The notes below the pieces were generated by a model, which was not told the DNA's origin, did no database searches, and saw only the letters and a program-made list of their open reading frames with translations. Below, one piece after another: positions 1-12,235 of a DNA stretch of 64,000 bases. Positions within the stretch are counted from its first letter, which is position 1; every line of letters begins with the position of its first letter. The position numbers and the translations under genes were made by a program. Source of the stretch: Forficula auricularia (Eukaryota; Arthropoda; Insecta; Dermaptera; Forficulidae); NCBI GenBank assembly GCA_024734495.1, contig JALMQS010000066.1, forward strand, positions 6,230,280 to 6,294,279. The letters run 5' to 3'.

Positions 1-540
1 TATTCAAACACAATTGGAGGGCGTTGTATAAAGATTGAAGAAAAATTTAAATTTGAAAAATAAATTAATTGAAAGCTAAGAAAAATGAAGAAAATTTTAA
101 ATTCTATCCACTTTGTCCGATTTTAACGAAAATTTGCACAATTAAACATTAGGGCTTGGCGGGAAAAAATTTTGCTGCAAAAACCATTTGCAAATTTCTT
201 GAAAAATCTACGAGTGTTTATTTCAATTTTATGAACTCCCTCTCTCAATTATGGACAGACATTGCAGCGACACTAACATGGTCCCGTTTTACTTTTTAAC
301 CGGAACCCTAAAAACAAGAAGACTTCTATTGCCATTAGTTTATTTTCCTGGTCCAGTCAAATTTTGTAAAAGAAAATTCTCTCTGTGTGTTTGTGAATTT
401 TACTAATAGTAAAAAGTGTAGCTAAATGTACTTGGATTACAAAAATTCACACCATACTTGAATCATAATAAAATTAATTAGTTTAAATTTTAAATACTAA
501 TAACTTTATCTATGTACATTATCATAACCTTCCTTTTTTC
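1..540. other. AT-rich sequence, nothing assigned
   Basis: No open frame or repeat recognised. From about 490 it provides the branch-point-like CTAATAAC and the pyrimidine tract that lead into the acceptor at 549-550, so it is probably intron. Confidence 0.4.
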
Positions 541-550
541 TTTGTTTCAG

Positions 551-614
551 GTAAGCCTACAAAGTATTATCGGATTTATTCTTATCCTCTTATCTCATAA
601 AGCGAGAATATATG
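551..614 (+). CDS. Candidate small exon / recursive-splice exon 1
   Basis: Seen: a pyrimidine tract ends TTTGTTTCAG (541-550), with a branch-point-like CTAATAAC about 50 nt upstream. The block begins GTAAGCC, so the acceptor is followed at once by a donor consensus (CAG|GTAAG), the signature of a recursive splice site. A second good donor, G|GTGAGTATC, follows at 615, defining 64 nt. Only frame 0 is open; it contains the hydrophobic run SIIGFILILL and leaves one base over. That phase fits the open frame of the exon-like block at 19202-19279. Known: ratchet points split long arthropod introns, and some act through an RS-exon with a downstream donor. Inference: either a coding exon or a regulated RS-exon of a long plus-strand gene. 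The protein family is not recognised. Confidence 0.45.
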
Positions 615-869
615 GTGAGTATCATATTTGATTTAGCATTCATATTTTAGCTAGATTTCACATTTATCAAGTCCAATCCCTGACGATTCAGTGCCGACTA
701 AGTTTAACATCAGTCTTGACTTAATAGTGGTGTATTTATTAGTTATTTTTAGTACATTCGATTTAAAGGAAAACAGAATATTAGCCATGTATAAGATTTA
801 ATGTAATACTCTTTCAAAATAATTGTAAAGCCAACATAAACTTGCATAATCGACATGCCGTTAATAAAT

Positions 870-1745
870 TTATAATTTTTCTTATTAAAATATCAAAGAA
901 TAATTAACATATTAACGAGAATTTTTTTTGATCGCGCTTTTTAAACAAGATATATATCGCGAGACTACTGCTGGTTGAGGCTATTGGAGTCTGCTGAGTC
1001 TTAAGTCTGGACCAACAGAGAATGTAAAAGATGTGATCCATTTAGCTATAATCCAGCATCACTTCACGATTAGCCCGCATGACGGTTTTTATATCAAACA
1101 CTGATATGTATCACCAAATGGATTTGTAATCTAAGATGTTATATATTCTCCTAGTCCAGCGCGCTCGATCTGTTAACACGTGTGTTAGGTGTTTGCTATT
1201 AATTAATCATAAGTTTCCTGTATTTGATTCGATCCCAAATCGAATGCATGTGATTTTTGTCAAATATTAAGTGAAAATAATATCCGAATTTATATATTTC
1301 TAACTTGAAATAATGAAGTTAAATAAATTTATAATTTTTCTCATTAATATATCAAAGAATAATTAACATATTAAAGAGAATTTTTTTTTGATCGCGTTTT
1401 TTAAACAAGATATATATGACGAGACTACTGCTGGTTGAGGCTATTGGAGTCTGCTAAGTCTCAAGTCTGGACCAAGAGAGAATGAAAAAGATGTGATCCA
1501 TTTACCTATAATTCAGCATCATTTCGCGATTAGCCCGCATGACGCTTGTTTAAAAAGCACGATCAAAAAATTCTCGTTAATATGTTAATTATTCTTTGAT
1601 ATATGAGAAAAATTATAAATTTATTTAACTTCATTATTTCAAGTTAGAAATATATAAATTCGGATATTATTTTCACTTAATATTTGACAAAAATCACATG
1701 CATTCTATTCGGGGTCGAATCAAATACAGGAAACTTATGGCGTTA
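870..1745. repeat. Compound direct and inverted repeat
   Basis: A unit of about 220 bp at 870-1095 recurs in direct orientation at 1330-1552; both carry GACTACTGCTGGTTGAGGCT. The segment 1207-1430 is then repeated inverted at 1545-1737, starting at the same TTTTTAAACAAG junction. Divergence is only a few percent by eye, so the rearrangement is fairly recent. No coding potential. It may be a foldback transposon with a partial duplication, or a local rearrangement. Confidence 0.6.
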
Positions 1746-2700
1746 ATAATTGAAATAAAAACTTTATTGTTATTTCATTTCTCAACAAACAGAATCGGTG
1801 ATTCTATTTAGTAAGGGTGGAAATCTTGTATTCGTGAAAAAATTCGAAGTTGAGATTTTCCTCTTGGTCATATGAGAACCATTAAATTCAACAATTATTG
1901 CTGGCATTTGACTAATAATATTAGTATATTACATTCCCAGAGGTATTTTGAATTATGCTAGATTACCTATATTTTAAATAATAATTATGTATAAAGTTTG
2001 ACTAAGAATCGAATCTATCAATTAAATTCAATCATTGAATTGAATTATTATATCGAAATTAATTTATTTAAATGAAGCGATTAAACTAAATTGAATATTA
2101 AATTTTCAACATAGTCGGTAAATAATAACAACACTCGTGGGGGTAATATGAGCGAGAGAGAGAGAGATACTCATATTTACCAAAGTTTCTAGTTACAGTT
2201 TTTGTAATTGAAGATAATGAAACGTGATAGATTTACATCAAATATATAAATAAATAAAGTGTCGAAAACAGATCAACCACTGGTCGGAATTTTTCGGTCA
2301 TACAAATATAGTATATATTGTGAATTTACTCTATTATACTAGAGAAATAAGAGTGTGTTCTACAATTTAGATTAAATTAGTAAAATATTAATTGCTATTT
2401 ATGATCTTTAAATCCAATTTGTATTTAATTTATTTATTTTCGATCACATTGATGAAAGGAGTTGCACCAAGAAGATACAAATCCTATTGATAGGTATAGA
2501 TTGAATCAAGGATTGCGAAAAGCAGAAAAAAAAGGAAAAAATTTTAGGGGCTGAATCGGATTTGAAGGCAAAGTTCTTAAAAAATTGAAGGTTGTAGGTC
2601 GCGGAAAAGAAAATGACAGAAAATGAGTTCCATGTCGAGGTCATAAACGATTTGGCAAAAACATTATTGGTTAGTACAGGGAAAAAGCGGGGACAATTAT
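1746..2700. other. AT-rich sequence, no gene seen
   Basis: No conserved ORF. A short GA microsatellite lies at about 2153-2167. Confidence 0.4.
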
Positions 2701-2708
2701 ATTATAAA

Positions 2709-2850
2709 TTGAAGGAGACAATAAAAGAGTGTGTCTTCTGCTGGAAAAATAAAATTATAATTTATTTATAACGAGACTATAGATTCCTTATAAATAAATT
2801 AAAAATTTATTTTTCCATCAGAAGACACACTTTTTATTGCCTTCTTCAAT
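2709..2850. repeat. Foldback repeat, family F copy 1
   Basis: The left arm starts TTGAAGGAGACAATAAAAGA and the right arm is its complement ending CTTCTTCAAT. The same termini frame the repeat at 46622-46829, and one end occurs at 55505-55545. The interior carries an ACGAGACTATAG segment shared with the Penelope-derived ends elsewhere, so this is probably a rearranged Penelope-like terminus. Non-coding. Confidence 0.6.
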
Positions 2851-3059
2851 TTATAAAAATTCTTCTCCTCTCGGCAAAAAGAAACTTTCAATTTAATTAT
2901 ATTATATTACAACGGTGGGCAAATGAACTCCGAGAGCCTCATATGGAGCTCTTCGTTGAGTCAAGTGAGGTTCCTATTAAAATTTTAGTTTTATTTTCGT
3001 AATTATATAATTAATATCAAAGAAGAAAAGTTAGATGAATATAAAGACATAGTGAAAGA

Positions 3060-3465
3060 ATTACAAGCAAATTTTAAATATAGGTTTGAAGATTTGAAAT
3101 GTTTGAAATCTACATTTACATTTTTTGTAAACCCATTTATTTGTGGAGGGAAGATCGATTTTCAATTTCTGAAATAATACTTAGTGAAAAAGCGACTGGG
3201 GAATTAGAGTTATTAGAGGTGAAAGAGGATCAGGCAAATGCTGCACAAAGCTTCTTTTATGATTGAATTTTGGAAACTCCTGCCTGTATCAGAATATCCA
3301 AATTTAAAGAAGCTGCTTGTCGTCTATTTTCGATTTTTGGTACAACATATTGCTCTGAATCTTTGTACTCCATAATGAAGTTCGTGAATTCGAAACATCG
3401 TTTACAGTTGACCAATCAACATATATCTTACAGAATTTCTCGGACAGCTTCAACTAACTAATTTT
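3060..3465 (+). pseudogene. hAT transposase C-terminal fragment (decayed)
   Basis: Coding remnant of the hAT element at 2910-4169. At least two frame changes are needed to follow it. The last segment, about 3270-3461, stays open to a TAA after RISRTASTN. The intact protein would cut and join transposon DNA; this piece holds only the hAT dimerisation domain and cannot be functional. Confidence 0.8.
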
Positions 3466-3714
3466 ACGCCACATTTTAAAAATTGACTAAATATTGTCGT
3501 ATAGCCATCGTCTTTGTACGCTAAATTGAATGAAAAGATTCAAGCGACGCCGACGCCTGCACAGTGGTAGGATAGGCATTCAAATAGAGCGCTCTGGGTG
3601 GCGGGCTGCATCCGCAGGGGTAGATGTTAAAAATCTTCATATTTGAAAATTAATTAAATTTTAAATTTTACGTGTTTATTATTATTTTTATTAATAAATA
3701 TATTTTTATTATAT

Positions 3715-3905
3715 TTTGAATGTTTATAATAGGAAAATAAGGACAAGTTTTTATGTGTGACTTTTTTATTTATCAGCCAACGTTTCGTCGACTTTGCGGG
3801 CTTCAAAAGCCCTGAAGAAGTCGGCAAAGTCAAATTATTATACAAGCAAATAAATAAAAAAGTCACACATAGAAACTGATCCTTATTTTTCTATTATAAA
3901 CTTTC
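3715..3905. repeat. Foldback of Penelope-like termini
   Basis: The arms share ATAAGGACA/TCCTTAT and AGTCACACAT motifs. The centre holds two head-to-head copies of a Penelope-like end: CGTTTCGTCGACTTTG in one arm and CCTGAAGAAGTCGGCAAAGT in the other. On the minus strand the first reads CGACGAAACGTTGG, as at 27020-27053. It is nested inside the hAT element. No coding capacity. Confidence 0.6.
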
Positions 3906-4177
3906 AAATTAATACAAATTATGGACGGAAATAATAATAATAATTTTTATTATATTTGATTTTTATTACTAAAAATTTGAAAATAATTGTTTTCTTTTTC
4001 ATAATTATATTTTTTATGTGTTCTAATATTTTTATTTATGTGACTTGTGAAAATATGCAATTAGATTAAATAAAAATTTTTGAATTTGTATATCTACGTG
4101 TGGCTTTTTATAAAATATAAAAAATCAAATTGAGGCTCTCTCTGGCCTCATAATATCTGTCCACCCTTGTTATATTA

Positions 4178-5368
4178 TCACCTCAACTAAATTTCAGTGA
4201 GTTAGAATCATATGAGATGTCTAGAAGCTGCTTATCAAAACGAACCTCGGTATTAGATAATACATATATCTCAGTTCTTATTAACTTAATTAATTGAAAT
4301 AAGAACCATTAGATTATATGTATATACCTATTTTCCCCAACAAGGTACAAGTTTATTTATTCTGAAGTTCTCACAATATATTTTAAACAGCACCTTGTTC
4401 GTTGAAGACCTTTCCCTTTAAGATAATTAAGTGATCATCTGTAGTTGTACCAGGAGTATGGTAGATGGAGCGAAATTCTATGGACCCCAATTTATTTAAC
4501 TTTTCAGAGTCTATATTGGGAGGTAGATGGTTGATTGTCCAATGCGGAAGCCAGACGTCTCAATTTTGTTTCCTGATATATTTAAGTAATATCCTCCAAG
4601 AAATTGCACCAAAAACTGCGAAATCTTACGACTCGACAATTCCCAGACACATGTCTCAAGATTGAGTTCACAAAATTGGGATATGAAATTTACTTAACAA
4701 ACATCTTGATAACAGATTTAACACTTGTTCAAGAATTTTGACAATTTGTTAAAAGACAGTTTTCAAAGAGTGTAGTCGAAAATTCATTTCCCAATTTTAT
4801 CTACTCGAAAACTCAAGAATTCTAGGCTACAGGAAAAATAAATTCACTACTTAGTGTCAGAAATATGTAAAATCGTGATAATTTCCCTTTATATTCACCC
4901 TTTTATTTTAAAAATCTGTTTGAATTCATTAAAAGTAACTTATGGTAGTGTGAGTATTACCTAGCCTTATAATTATTGTGGGTTTATAAAAATCAAAATA
5001 ACTTGGATGAGAAAACTAAAGAATACTAATTATGTGAGTTTCTCTGTCCATGTGTGTTTTAAAATTATGGTTTTGGAAAGTAAAACCAAAACAAAACAAA
5101 AAAAGATCCCCCAAAAAAGTTAAATTATTAAAATTATTTTAAACATTAATATGTGTTATTGCATGAATCATGGCCCGAACTTGAGGTGAAGGCGGCAATC
5201 AGGTAGTTAAATACCCAGAGCGGCAAATTGGAGAGCGGCAAAATGGTGGAAAGAGAGAATGAAAATCAATAATAACCATTAAACAATTAAAACTTTTAGA
5301 AAAAAAAAAATGCTAAATAAAACTAAGTAATACCTACATGTTTAAATTTAATATCAATTTATTATTAA
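4178..5368. other. AT-rich stretch, no confident gene
   Basis: A slightly GC-richer patch at 4440-4680 has a 66-codon plus-strand frame starting at 4465, but no splice sites, family resemblance or repeat match that I can see. The rest is AT-rich and non-coding. Confidence 0.3.
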
Positions 5369-6056
5369 GTGCCTGGAGCACCGAGCGATGCTCGGAAACT
5401 TTTTGCATCTAAATAGCTTAAGTTTTAAATTCAAGTCTCTGCGACTTACCAAAGACGATATATGAATGATTAAAATATTTGTTTTACGACACTCCTAATT
5501 TAGACCCCTTCCTTTATTTCAATCAGATTAAAATTTATACACGACTAATAACTCATGACACTTGATAAGTACACCAATTTAAAAAAAATCGTTAGTGCCG
5601 TTTTTGAGAAAATAAAAAAAAACGAAAAATCTTTCATGTATCTTGCTGTACCTCTTCTAGCCTATATCGGGCTTAAGTTTAGATTTCGTAGCTCTGAGAT
5701 TTATGGTTGCAAAACGAAGGGGCGTACATTCTTACATACGTACACATCAACTTCCGGTACTTCTATTTTAGCCAAAATCTTGTGGTACTTCTTGTAGCCT
5801 CTAGATAGCTTAAGTTTCAAATTTTAAGGCTCTGCGACTTATCGAAGACGAGAAAGATTAACATATTTATTTTGCAACATGACTAATTTACACCCCGCAC
5901 CATGCCCAACCCTTCCTTTATTTCAATTGGATTAAAGATTATACACAACTAATAACTCATGAGACTTGATAAGTACACCAATTTTTAGAGAAATCATTAG
6001 AGCCGTTTTCGAGAAACTATATATATATATACAAGATTTGCTCATTTAATAATATA
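5369..6056. repeat. Dispersed repeat family G, two tandem partial copies
   Basis: It begins GTGCCTGGAGCACCGAGCGA, which includes the hairpin CCGAGCGATGCTCGG. A second, 5'-truncated copy runs from about 5785 and ends in a TA microsatellite followed by ACAAGATTTGCTCATTTAA. The copy at 43689-44022 has the same start and the same microsatellite end. A 3' simple repeat and variable 5' ends suggest a non-LTR or SINE-like element. The 80-codon frame at 5555-5797 lies wholly inside the repeat and is not taken as a gene. Confidence 0.65.
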
Positions 6057-6274
6057 AAATAAAATATCTAATATTAGATACGGCAAAAATTATTTTTACC
6101 CAGTGTGGCAGAAAAGCTAGATCAAGTAGGAGTGGATTCATATAAAGTTTTTTATTTAATGACCTCGGAAATGAATCCATTTGGTCAATTCCTTTTGTTT
6201 TTTTAAAAAGTTACAGTATTTACATTTTTATATTTACATATGTACAAATATAATTATATATCAACACTAGCTGC

Positions 6275-6660
6275 AAGGCACGCCCCCTGGACCCCCAGCC
6301 CTCGAACCCCACCCTCACCCCCACTCCCACCCACCACCCCCCCGAAACCCACCCAGCACCTCCGAACCCCCACCCCGCACCATGCCCAACCCTGGCCCCA
6401 ACACTCCATTCAGCACCCTAACCCACTACCCCCACCCCTAAAACACCCTCCAGAACCCCCACTCCGCACCCGTTACCAATCCCCGCCCCCACACCACAAC
6501 GCACACCCCACCCACCTCGGATCCCGCACCCCATCCACCCCGTGCCCGCCAACCCTGCGCAACACACCCCCGCCTTGCCCCCTGGACCCCCCCACTATGC
6601 CTCTGGACTCTACCCCGCACCACCCCCTTCACCTCCACCCTACTCCGCCTCACTCCTGAT
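6275..6660. repeat. C-rich, strand-asymmetric low-complexity tract
   Basis: About 385 bp in which the plus strand is dominated by runs of C and almost lacks G, in an otherwise AT-rich setting. Irregular CACCCC, CCCGCACC and CCACCCC motifs recur without a clean period. The phrase CACCCCGCACCATGCCCAAC appears here and also at about 5893, inside repeat family G, so the tract may have grown from that repeat. The minus strand has many G runs that could form quadruplexes. The long Pro-rich frame is a composition artefact. Confidence 0.7.
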
Positions 6661-6689
6661 GATTTGGAGCAATGTACAAACAAAACCTT

Positions 6690-7366
6690 AATTTTATATA
6701 TATAGATTTAAAATTTTAAAATTTATATAAATGTTTTTTGCATAAAGTTTGAATAGTTTTATTATTGCCTCTTGTATCTCGGTCTTCATATAAAGTTAAA
6801 ATATTCAAATTATTTTTTCTAATAACGATAAAATAAAATAATAATTAACATTTCTCACGCTGTTACTAGATAGTGACAAGGGAAACAAGTTATTCAAAGC
6901 CAACGACACCTATTTTAACGAAAAAAAAATCTCTTTTCTCCGGCAGCTACCTCTCTAACGCCCTTCTGGGCTGTCTAATTCCCCCAGCTGGCACGTGCAC
7001 CCAATACCTGAAGGCAAATCATAGACCTTGGCCGGAATCTCAAATATTACCCCACTTCTAAAGAAATAATAATCGATGTTTGGAATCCCATGAAATCTAT
7101 TTGTTATGCATTTGTAAGCTCATTGAATAGAGATAATAAAAATTCTATCGAAAAAATTCGTTAGGTAAAACATTTAAACAATTTAATTTATTTTTAGTAA
7201 AGGTGATTGCTAACAAGGAACAAGTTTCCATTACAGATATGGACAATTTATCATTTTATTTTTTAAATTAAATTGATTATATTTTAAATAATCTATAATT
7301 GCAATGTGTCAAGTATTGGACAGCACCTTTTTAAAATAAACTTTATTCCAGTTTTTTCTAAACCAA
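6690..7366. other. AT-rich sequence, nothing assigned
   Basis: A less AT-rich patch at 6870-7060 shows no recognisable protein or RNA gene. Confidence 0.3.
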
Positions 7367-8068
7367 TTAAGGTAATTGTTTCGCGACAATACTAGCAAAA
7401 AGTTAATGCTAGAGTATATAGAACAGACAATAAGCCCAAAACTTTTTTTGATGTTTATTCTAGCCAACTTGACAAATCTGCCACCATTGTAAGAGATAGA
7501 ATATTTTTATATTAAAATGACAGATAAAATACATTTTAAAAGTTAAAAAATTTATATAAAATCGTTTTGTTATTTTTTAACCAATGTAATCAACGCCTAC
7601 GTTACACTTTATGAAAATTATAATTTTGAAAAATCTACCACATGCACGCCTTATACATCTTTCGCTGGTTAAATAAATGCGCTGTTGCCAAATTGTTTTT
7701 AGTGTAAATTTTTTTATACATTTTTCATTATTAATTCAATATTATCTCAGAAACTGTGTTGTAATTATGAATCAAAATTGCCTTAAAATATGTATTGGTT
7801 ATTGTTTAATGTTGGTTTAGTTTTTTTATAAAAATGGTAAGAAGGGTTTCTTAATTATAATTAAATATGTATGTAAATTTTCCGATATCCCGTATAGTGC
7901 AATGTATAAGAGTCTGAAAAACTCTATTTTTGAAATTTAATATCTCCGGAACTGTATTGTTAATAAATTTCGTTTTGCTACCAATCGATGCAGAAGTATT
8001 TAAATAAATAATCTGTCTAAATTTCAAAAAATCCTAAGAAAACCCATTTGGGGGAATAACTACCTTAA
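7367..8068 (+). mobile_element. TTAA-ended DNA element, copy A
   Basis: The ends are TTAAGGTAATTGTTTCGCGA and TAACTACCTTAA, an inverted repeat that includes TTAA at both borders. Close relatives lie at 31639-32356 (plus) and about 50003-51195 (minus). TTAA borders suggest a piggyBac-type MITE, because that superfamily duplicates TTAA. The interior is AT-rich; this copy has lost most of the short frame seen in copies B and C. Confidence 0.65.
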
Positions 8069-8721
8069 CAATTTAAAAAAAATATTGAATGGACACATGG
8101 ACTAAAAAATCTTAGTTTGATAGAATAAAAATGGTATCTTATTTGAAAAAAAAAAATATTATTTATCCTGCTCTTTATTATTGACCTGTAGTTAGTTTCA
8201 TTAATATTTATACCATTTTTAATAAATTTTGAAAAACTAAAAGTACTGAAATAAAGTAAATATACACTGCAAACAAAATAATTGCAAAGATCGTGTTTCT
8301 TGATTTTTAGTAAAAACTTTTAAAATCACGATTTTTTATTATCCTTTTTCTCGTCTAGCAGGGAAATAGGTTATGAACACACGCACACTTATTTTAAAAA
8401 TTATTTTTTACAGATATTAATTTTGTATAGGTATAATTAAAAAGTGTCTCCATCTTAACATTTAAAAATGATTCAATTTGAATCCAGTTCATTTATTAAT
8501 TTTATTAGAAAGTTGTATTTCGATTCATTAAACCTTTTTCAGTACCACCTTTTAATATTCTTCGTACCACCGATGGCACCCTTACAATAAAGGGAAAGCC
8601 TCTATTTAGTTGAAACCTCTAAACTCCAGATTTAATAATTATCGGTTTAGGAGTATAACACGAAAGCTCTTAACGTACACACACATACACACACATAGAT
8701 ATATAGTATACAGGTGGTTCT

Positions 8722-9315
8722 TATTTTGGGTAATTTTGAATTTTTACGCTGACAGAGGCTCATATGGTTCGAAATAAAAAAAAATAAAAATATCCCCAAT
8801 GTTTCAAGTCTCTATCTAAATATTTAATGTGCCGCACAGCGATGCAAGTTTCCCATCTAAATAAGATGGGGTTTTGGCATTGAACGATTATTTTTTTATT
8901 ACGCCCAAAGTAATAGTTCAAAAAAATTGAAACTTTGTATACTTTATCCTTATAATAGTATAACTATCCCTCAGAATTTTTACAGGTTTTTAGCTATTAT
9001 AATTTTGTAGTAACTTACTAACACTAAGCCATAGCAGTATTTTATCTAGCTGTAACTCCAAACTTAAAATAGTTAAAAATCTGTAAAGATTCTGAAGGTT
9101 AGTATGTAACTATTATAAGGATAATGTCTAAAGAGTTTCAAATTTTCTGAACCATTGCTTTGCTCATAATAAAAAATTGATCGTTCAATGCCAAAAACTC
9201 CGTGTTATTTAGATGGGAAACTTGCATAGCTGTGCGGCACAGGTTAAAATTGAGATAGAATATGAGCCTCTCTCAGTCTAAAAATTCGAAAATACACAAA
9301 ATAAGGACCACGCTA
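8722..9315. mobile_element. Foldback MITE, about 590 bp
   Basis: Near full-length inverted repeat. The left arm has GGTGGTTCTTATTTTG and TGCAAGTTTCCCATCTAAAT; the right arm carries their complements and ends CAAAATAAGGACCACGCT. The arms meet near 9005 and have diverged moderately. The flanks are TA-rich, so the target duplication cannot be judged. No coding frame. Confidence 0.7.
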
Positions 9316-9860
9316 ATATATGTATATGTATGCATTTTATAAAAACCCTTTTGGACTCAGAGAACTTGTAAATGTAACTAACTATCTGTAGAAATCTTCA
9401 TTTTTTTTTTACAAATTTTAAAACAATATTCCCCAACCCTGTTTTAAAAAAGTGATCATTATGTTCAAAACTGTCTTCAAATGTTTATTAATTCACTGTT
9501 CAAATTATTATCAATAAAATCAACCACGATTAAATAGATAAACTAACATTCGATTATCAAACACATCAAAGTGAAATTTTAATTCCTCTTGTTAATAAAA
9601 AGTTTTTTAATGGATTATACTATTATAGGGGGAATTAATCAACGAAATTAAACTTCATTTGAAGAAGAATCATTTATTCGAGTGAACACTCCTCTAATGA
9701 TTTATTCAGTTAAATCAGCTCACTCCACCACGGAAATTGATCCCTTTCCACTCGTTCAGAAGTTAGAAAAACCAAATTAATAAAAAAATCATGTCATTGA
9801 TTTATAACAAATATCAACACGAACAAAACAAATAACACTTTAAAAGTTATTTAAATATAT
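9316..9860. other. AT-rich sequence, nothing assigned
   Basis: No repeat termini or frames recognised. Confidence 0.3.
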
Positions 9861-9861
9861 C

Positions 9862-10150
9862 ATGAGATTTACTAGGGGGAGAGAAAAAACAGTAAAATGC
9901 TATTTTTATACTTCTAGTCATCAAACCGAACGAGTTGCCTACCATTTTCTAAGACTTTATGATCTTAATATAGTGATCTCTGGAAGCGAGTTTGGCAGAA
10001 GAAAAAGAAGTAAATTAAGAAGAGTGGACAATTGGCCAACAAGATTAGAGATTTTTTTGTGCAAGAAGATGCAGGACCTACAGTTCTTGTTGAGATTTTG
10101 TATTACAAAAAAATAGAAGAGAAAGGGTCAGACGAAGTTGTCTATGGACC
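9862..10150 (+). pseudogene. Unassigned decayed coding-like region
   Basis: The frame from 9862 runs 84 codons. At about 10015 the protein-like character moves to another frame, which reads SGQLANKIRDFFVQEDAGP, then VEILYYKKIEEKGSDEVVYG, and stops at 10152. The join of the two frames looks like a frameshifted relic, probably from a transposon, but I do not recognise the family. CCCCG|GTGAGT at 10149 resembles a splice donor, so a true exon is the alternative; no good acceptor was found upstream. Confidence 0.3.
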
Positions 10151-10152
10151 CC

Positions 10153-11689
10153 GGTGAGTCTTGAAGGACTGTAGATTGTAACGACAGTATTCACTGACTT
10201 TTTAAGAGCCCGATAAGGTCTTTACAGTAATTTAACTGATGAAAAAATTATTCATTAAGTTAAACTCTTACTTTAGGTTACTGCTTGACATCGTTCATCT
10301 TAATTGTATTTATAATATCTACAAGCAGCAACAGAAATTTTGTAGCAGTAATAAAAATAAGAATTATTTAATTAAAGCCGATATTTACAAGTTAAAAGTT
10401 AATATATCCCTATGGAAGTTAGGGAGAGAATTTTAGTCCTTAGAAGACAAATGGTTCGTCACTTTTCCAATTTGATCTCGAAGAGGTGTTGGAAGTCGGT
10501 GGTGAAAATTTGCGAGAGCAAAAATAAACTACATATTTGAGATATCTCTAATTATTTCTAATTTGTCGATGATAAGGAGAGAATGAGGGAATTTGTGAAT
10601 TTTTTCATAATTTAAAGTTCTATTTTTGAATACCACCAAGTACAAAAATCATTTGAAAATGGGCACTTTAGTGCTCTCTTGCATCATCATTTTAAAATCA
10701 ATTAAAATAAAAATTAGCTTAATTCTACTTAAAGAGATCTTTACAGAGATAACCTCACACGACATTATATTTTCTCAACTTTAAAAACTAAAGATAGTAA
10801 TTTTATACACATTTAGATTTTCAATATTTAACATATTCAAGAAAATAATGGAGTTATACAATATATTATTATTAAAAATAGCCAATATTTATGGAGTGTG
10901 ATTTTTTAAGGGGGTAAAATTTTTTTAAACTCTAATATTTTTAAAATAAGGTAAGGAACTTCTTTCCTGACGGGGGTCCCCCGACCGCAGACGTTTGAAT
11001 TTTTCTTTTATTAATATTAATATTATTAATAATAATTTAATTAATATTATTTTAATATCAATTAATAATTAATATTAAAATTAATAATAATTATTATTAA
11101 TTATTAATAATAATAATTAATATTATTAATATTATTTTATTAATATTATTTTAATATTTTCAACCTCAGTCAAAATTCCACCCTCCCAATAATCATTCTA
11201 TTAAAATTTGAACACTATTTTTGATTTGGGGCAAAATTAATAACCTGTAAACTTGAAGTTTAATCTTATTTAGTTTACTAGTAACAATGCAACTGACCGA
11301 CAGACTTTGTATCTACCCTAATAAAGTCCTGTTTTACTTTTGAAAGGATGATTAAAATAAATAATTTTAAAAATTGGTCTCTTCATTTTCTTCTTTTGAA
11401 ATTTTCTTTTAGTTTATGGTGCTCAAACAAATGATTAAGTACTAGTTTTCTTTAAAAAATAAAAAATATTTATGATATCTTGGTTTATATTTCAACTTGC
11501 ACAATTGCGCTAGCTAACTAGCCCAGGAACGGCCCTGGATTTGATTTCAAATAAAGAATCCCTTCATTTTGTGATATATAGTTAGGGAGGGGGTGCATAT
11601 TTGCAAAATGATTGGGGAGAATGGAGATTTCTTTTTCGATGATCTTAAGCAAAGGTTTGTGTGTATGTGAGCTCAGATCGGCCCCTATT
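10153..11689. other. AT-rich stretch with an AT-only tract
   Basis: Between about 11010 and 11160 the sequence is almost entirely A and T, built of TAA/TTA units that can pair with each other (possible unwinding or matrix-attachment DNA). No gene is recognised in the rest. Confidence 0.4.
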
Positions 11690-11993
11690 GGGAATCAGTA
11701 TCTGGTGGAGTGAATGAGTATGAGTGCTCTCGGGGTTCGTGGGTTATTGGTAATTTCGGAGTGTTCTCTCTCGTCCTCAGGAGAAGAGAAGAAGCAAAGC
11801 GAGGGCAGATGCGCCGGAAGAACCAAGAACCGGAGGGCCGGCAGCTGCCTGGCTTGCAGGGAAACAACACCTGCCCTCGCCCTTCATTAGCCAGCAAACA
11901 AATACCATCAGCCTCTTGTGGCCGACTCAACTTTGCACATCCAGGAGAAAAATTACCACCGCAACTAATGACAATCCCACCACCAAAGACTAA
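11690..11993 (+). other. GC-rich island with a possible terminal exon
   Basis: This 300-bp block is far more GC-rich than its surroundings. A good acceptor, CTCTCTCGTCCTCAG, ends at 11780. From 11781 frame 0 is open for 70 codons to TAA at 11991, beginning EKRRSKARADAPEEPRTG. The other plus frames and the minus strand are also open over much of it, as expected of GC-rich DNA, so the frame itself is weak evidence. No AATAAA follows closely. It may be a last exon, a conserved regulatory element or a first-exon region. Confidence 0.3.
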
Positions 11994-12235
11994 CATTCTT
12001 TTACTCTACAGTCTACACAAACAAAACACAAAACAATCAAATTCGATTTGGGACTTTAAAGGAATAATATTTAATTTAAAGAGTTCACAATATTGAGAAT
12101 TTATTGTTTATAAGAAATAATACTCTGTAGGCCCTGGAGGCAAGCAAAGTCTAGTATTAATTATTTCACTCAAAAATTAAAAAAAATTCTCAGTGTATTA
12201 AAAAATATCTGAAATATATACATGTATATATATAT

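Larger units (their letters stand above)
2910..4169 (+). mobile_element. hAT transposon remnant with transposase C-terminus
   Basis: The borders are supported by an exact 8-bp target duplication TTATATTA at 2902-2909 and 4170-4177, and by terminal inverted repeats of type CAASGGTGGRCA. Inside, plus-strand frames between about 3030 and 3465, broken by frameshifts and stops, read as a hAT transposase C-terminus: FEDLKCLKSTFTFFVNPF, then FWKLLPVSEYPNLKK, then SIFGTTYCSESLYSIMKF and SKHRLQLTNQH. This is the dimerisation region, whose family pattern is FGSTY..E..FS.M...KSK.R..L. The N-terminal zinc finger and catalytic part are missing, so it is inactive. A Penelope-derived foldback (3715-3905) has inserted near the right end. 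The 8-bp duplication, ends and domain together make hAT secure; the subfamily is not. Confidence 0.85.

Noticed and set aside
5555..5797. 80-codon plus frame
   Set aside because: Entirely within repeat family G, and the frame is not kept in the copy at 43689-44022.
6240..6659. 139-codon proline-rich frame on the plus strand
   Set aside because: Produced by the C-rich low-complexity tract; biased composition, no start context, no splice sites.
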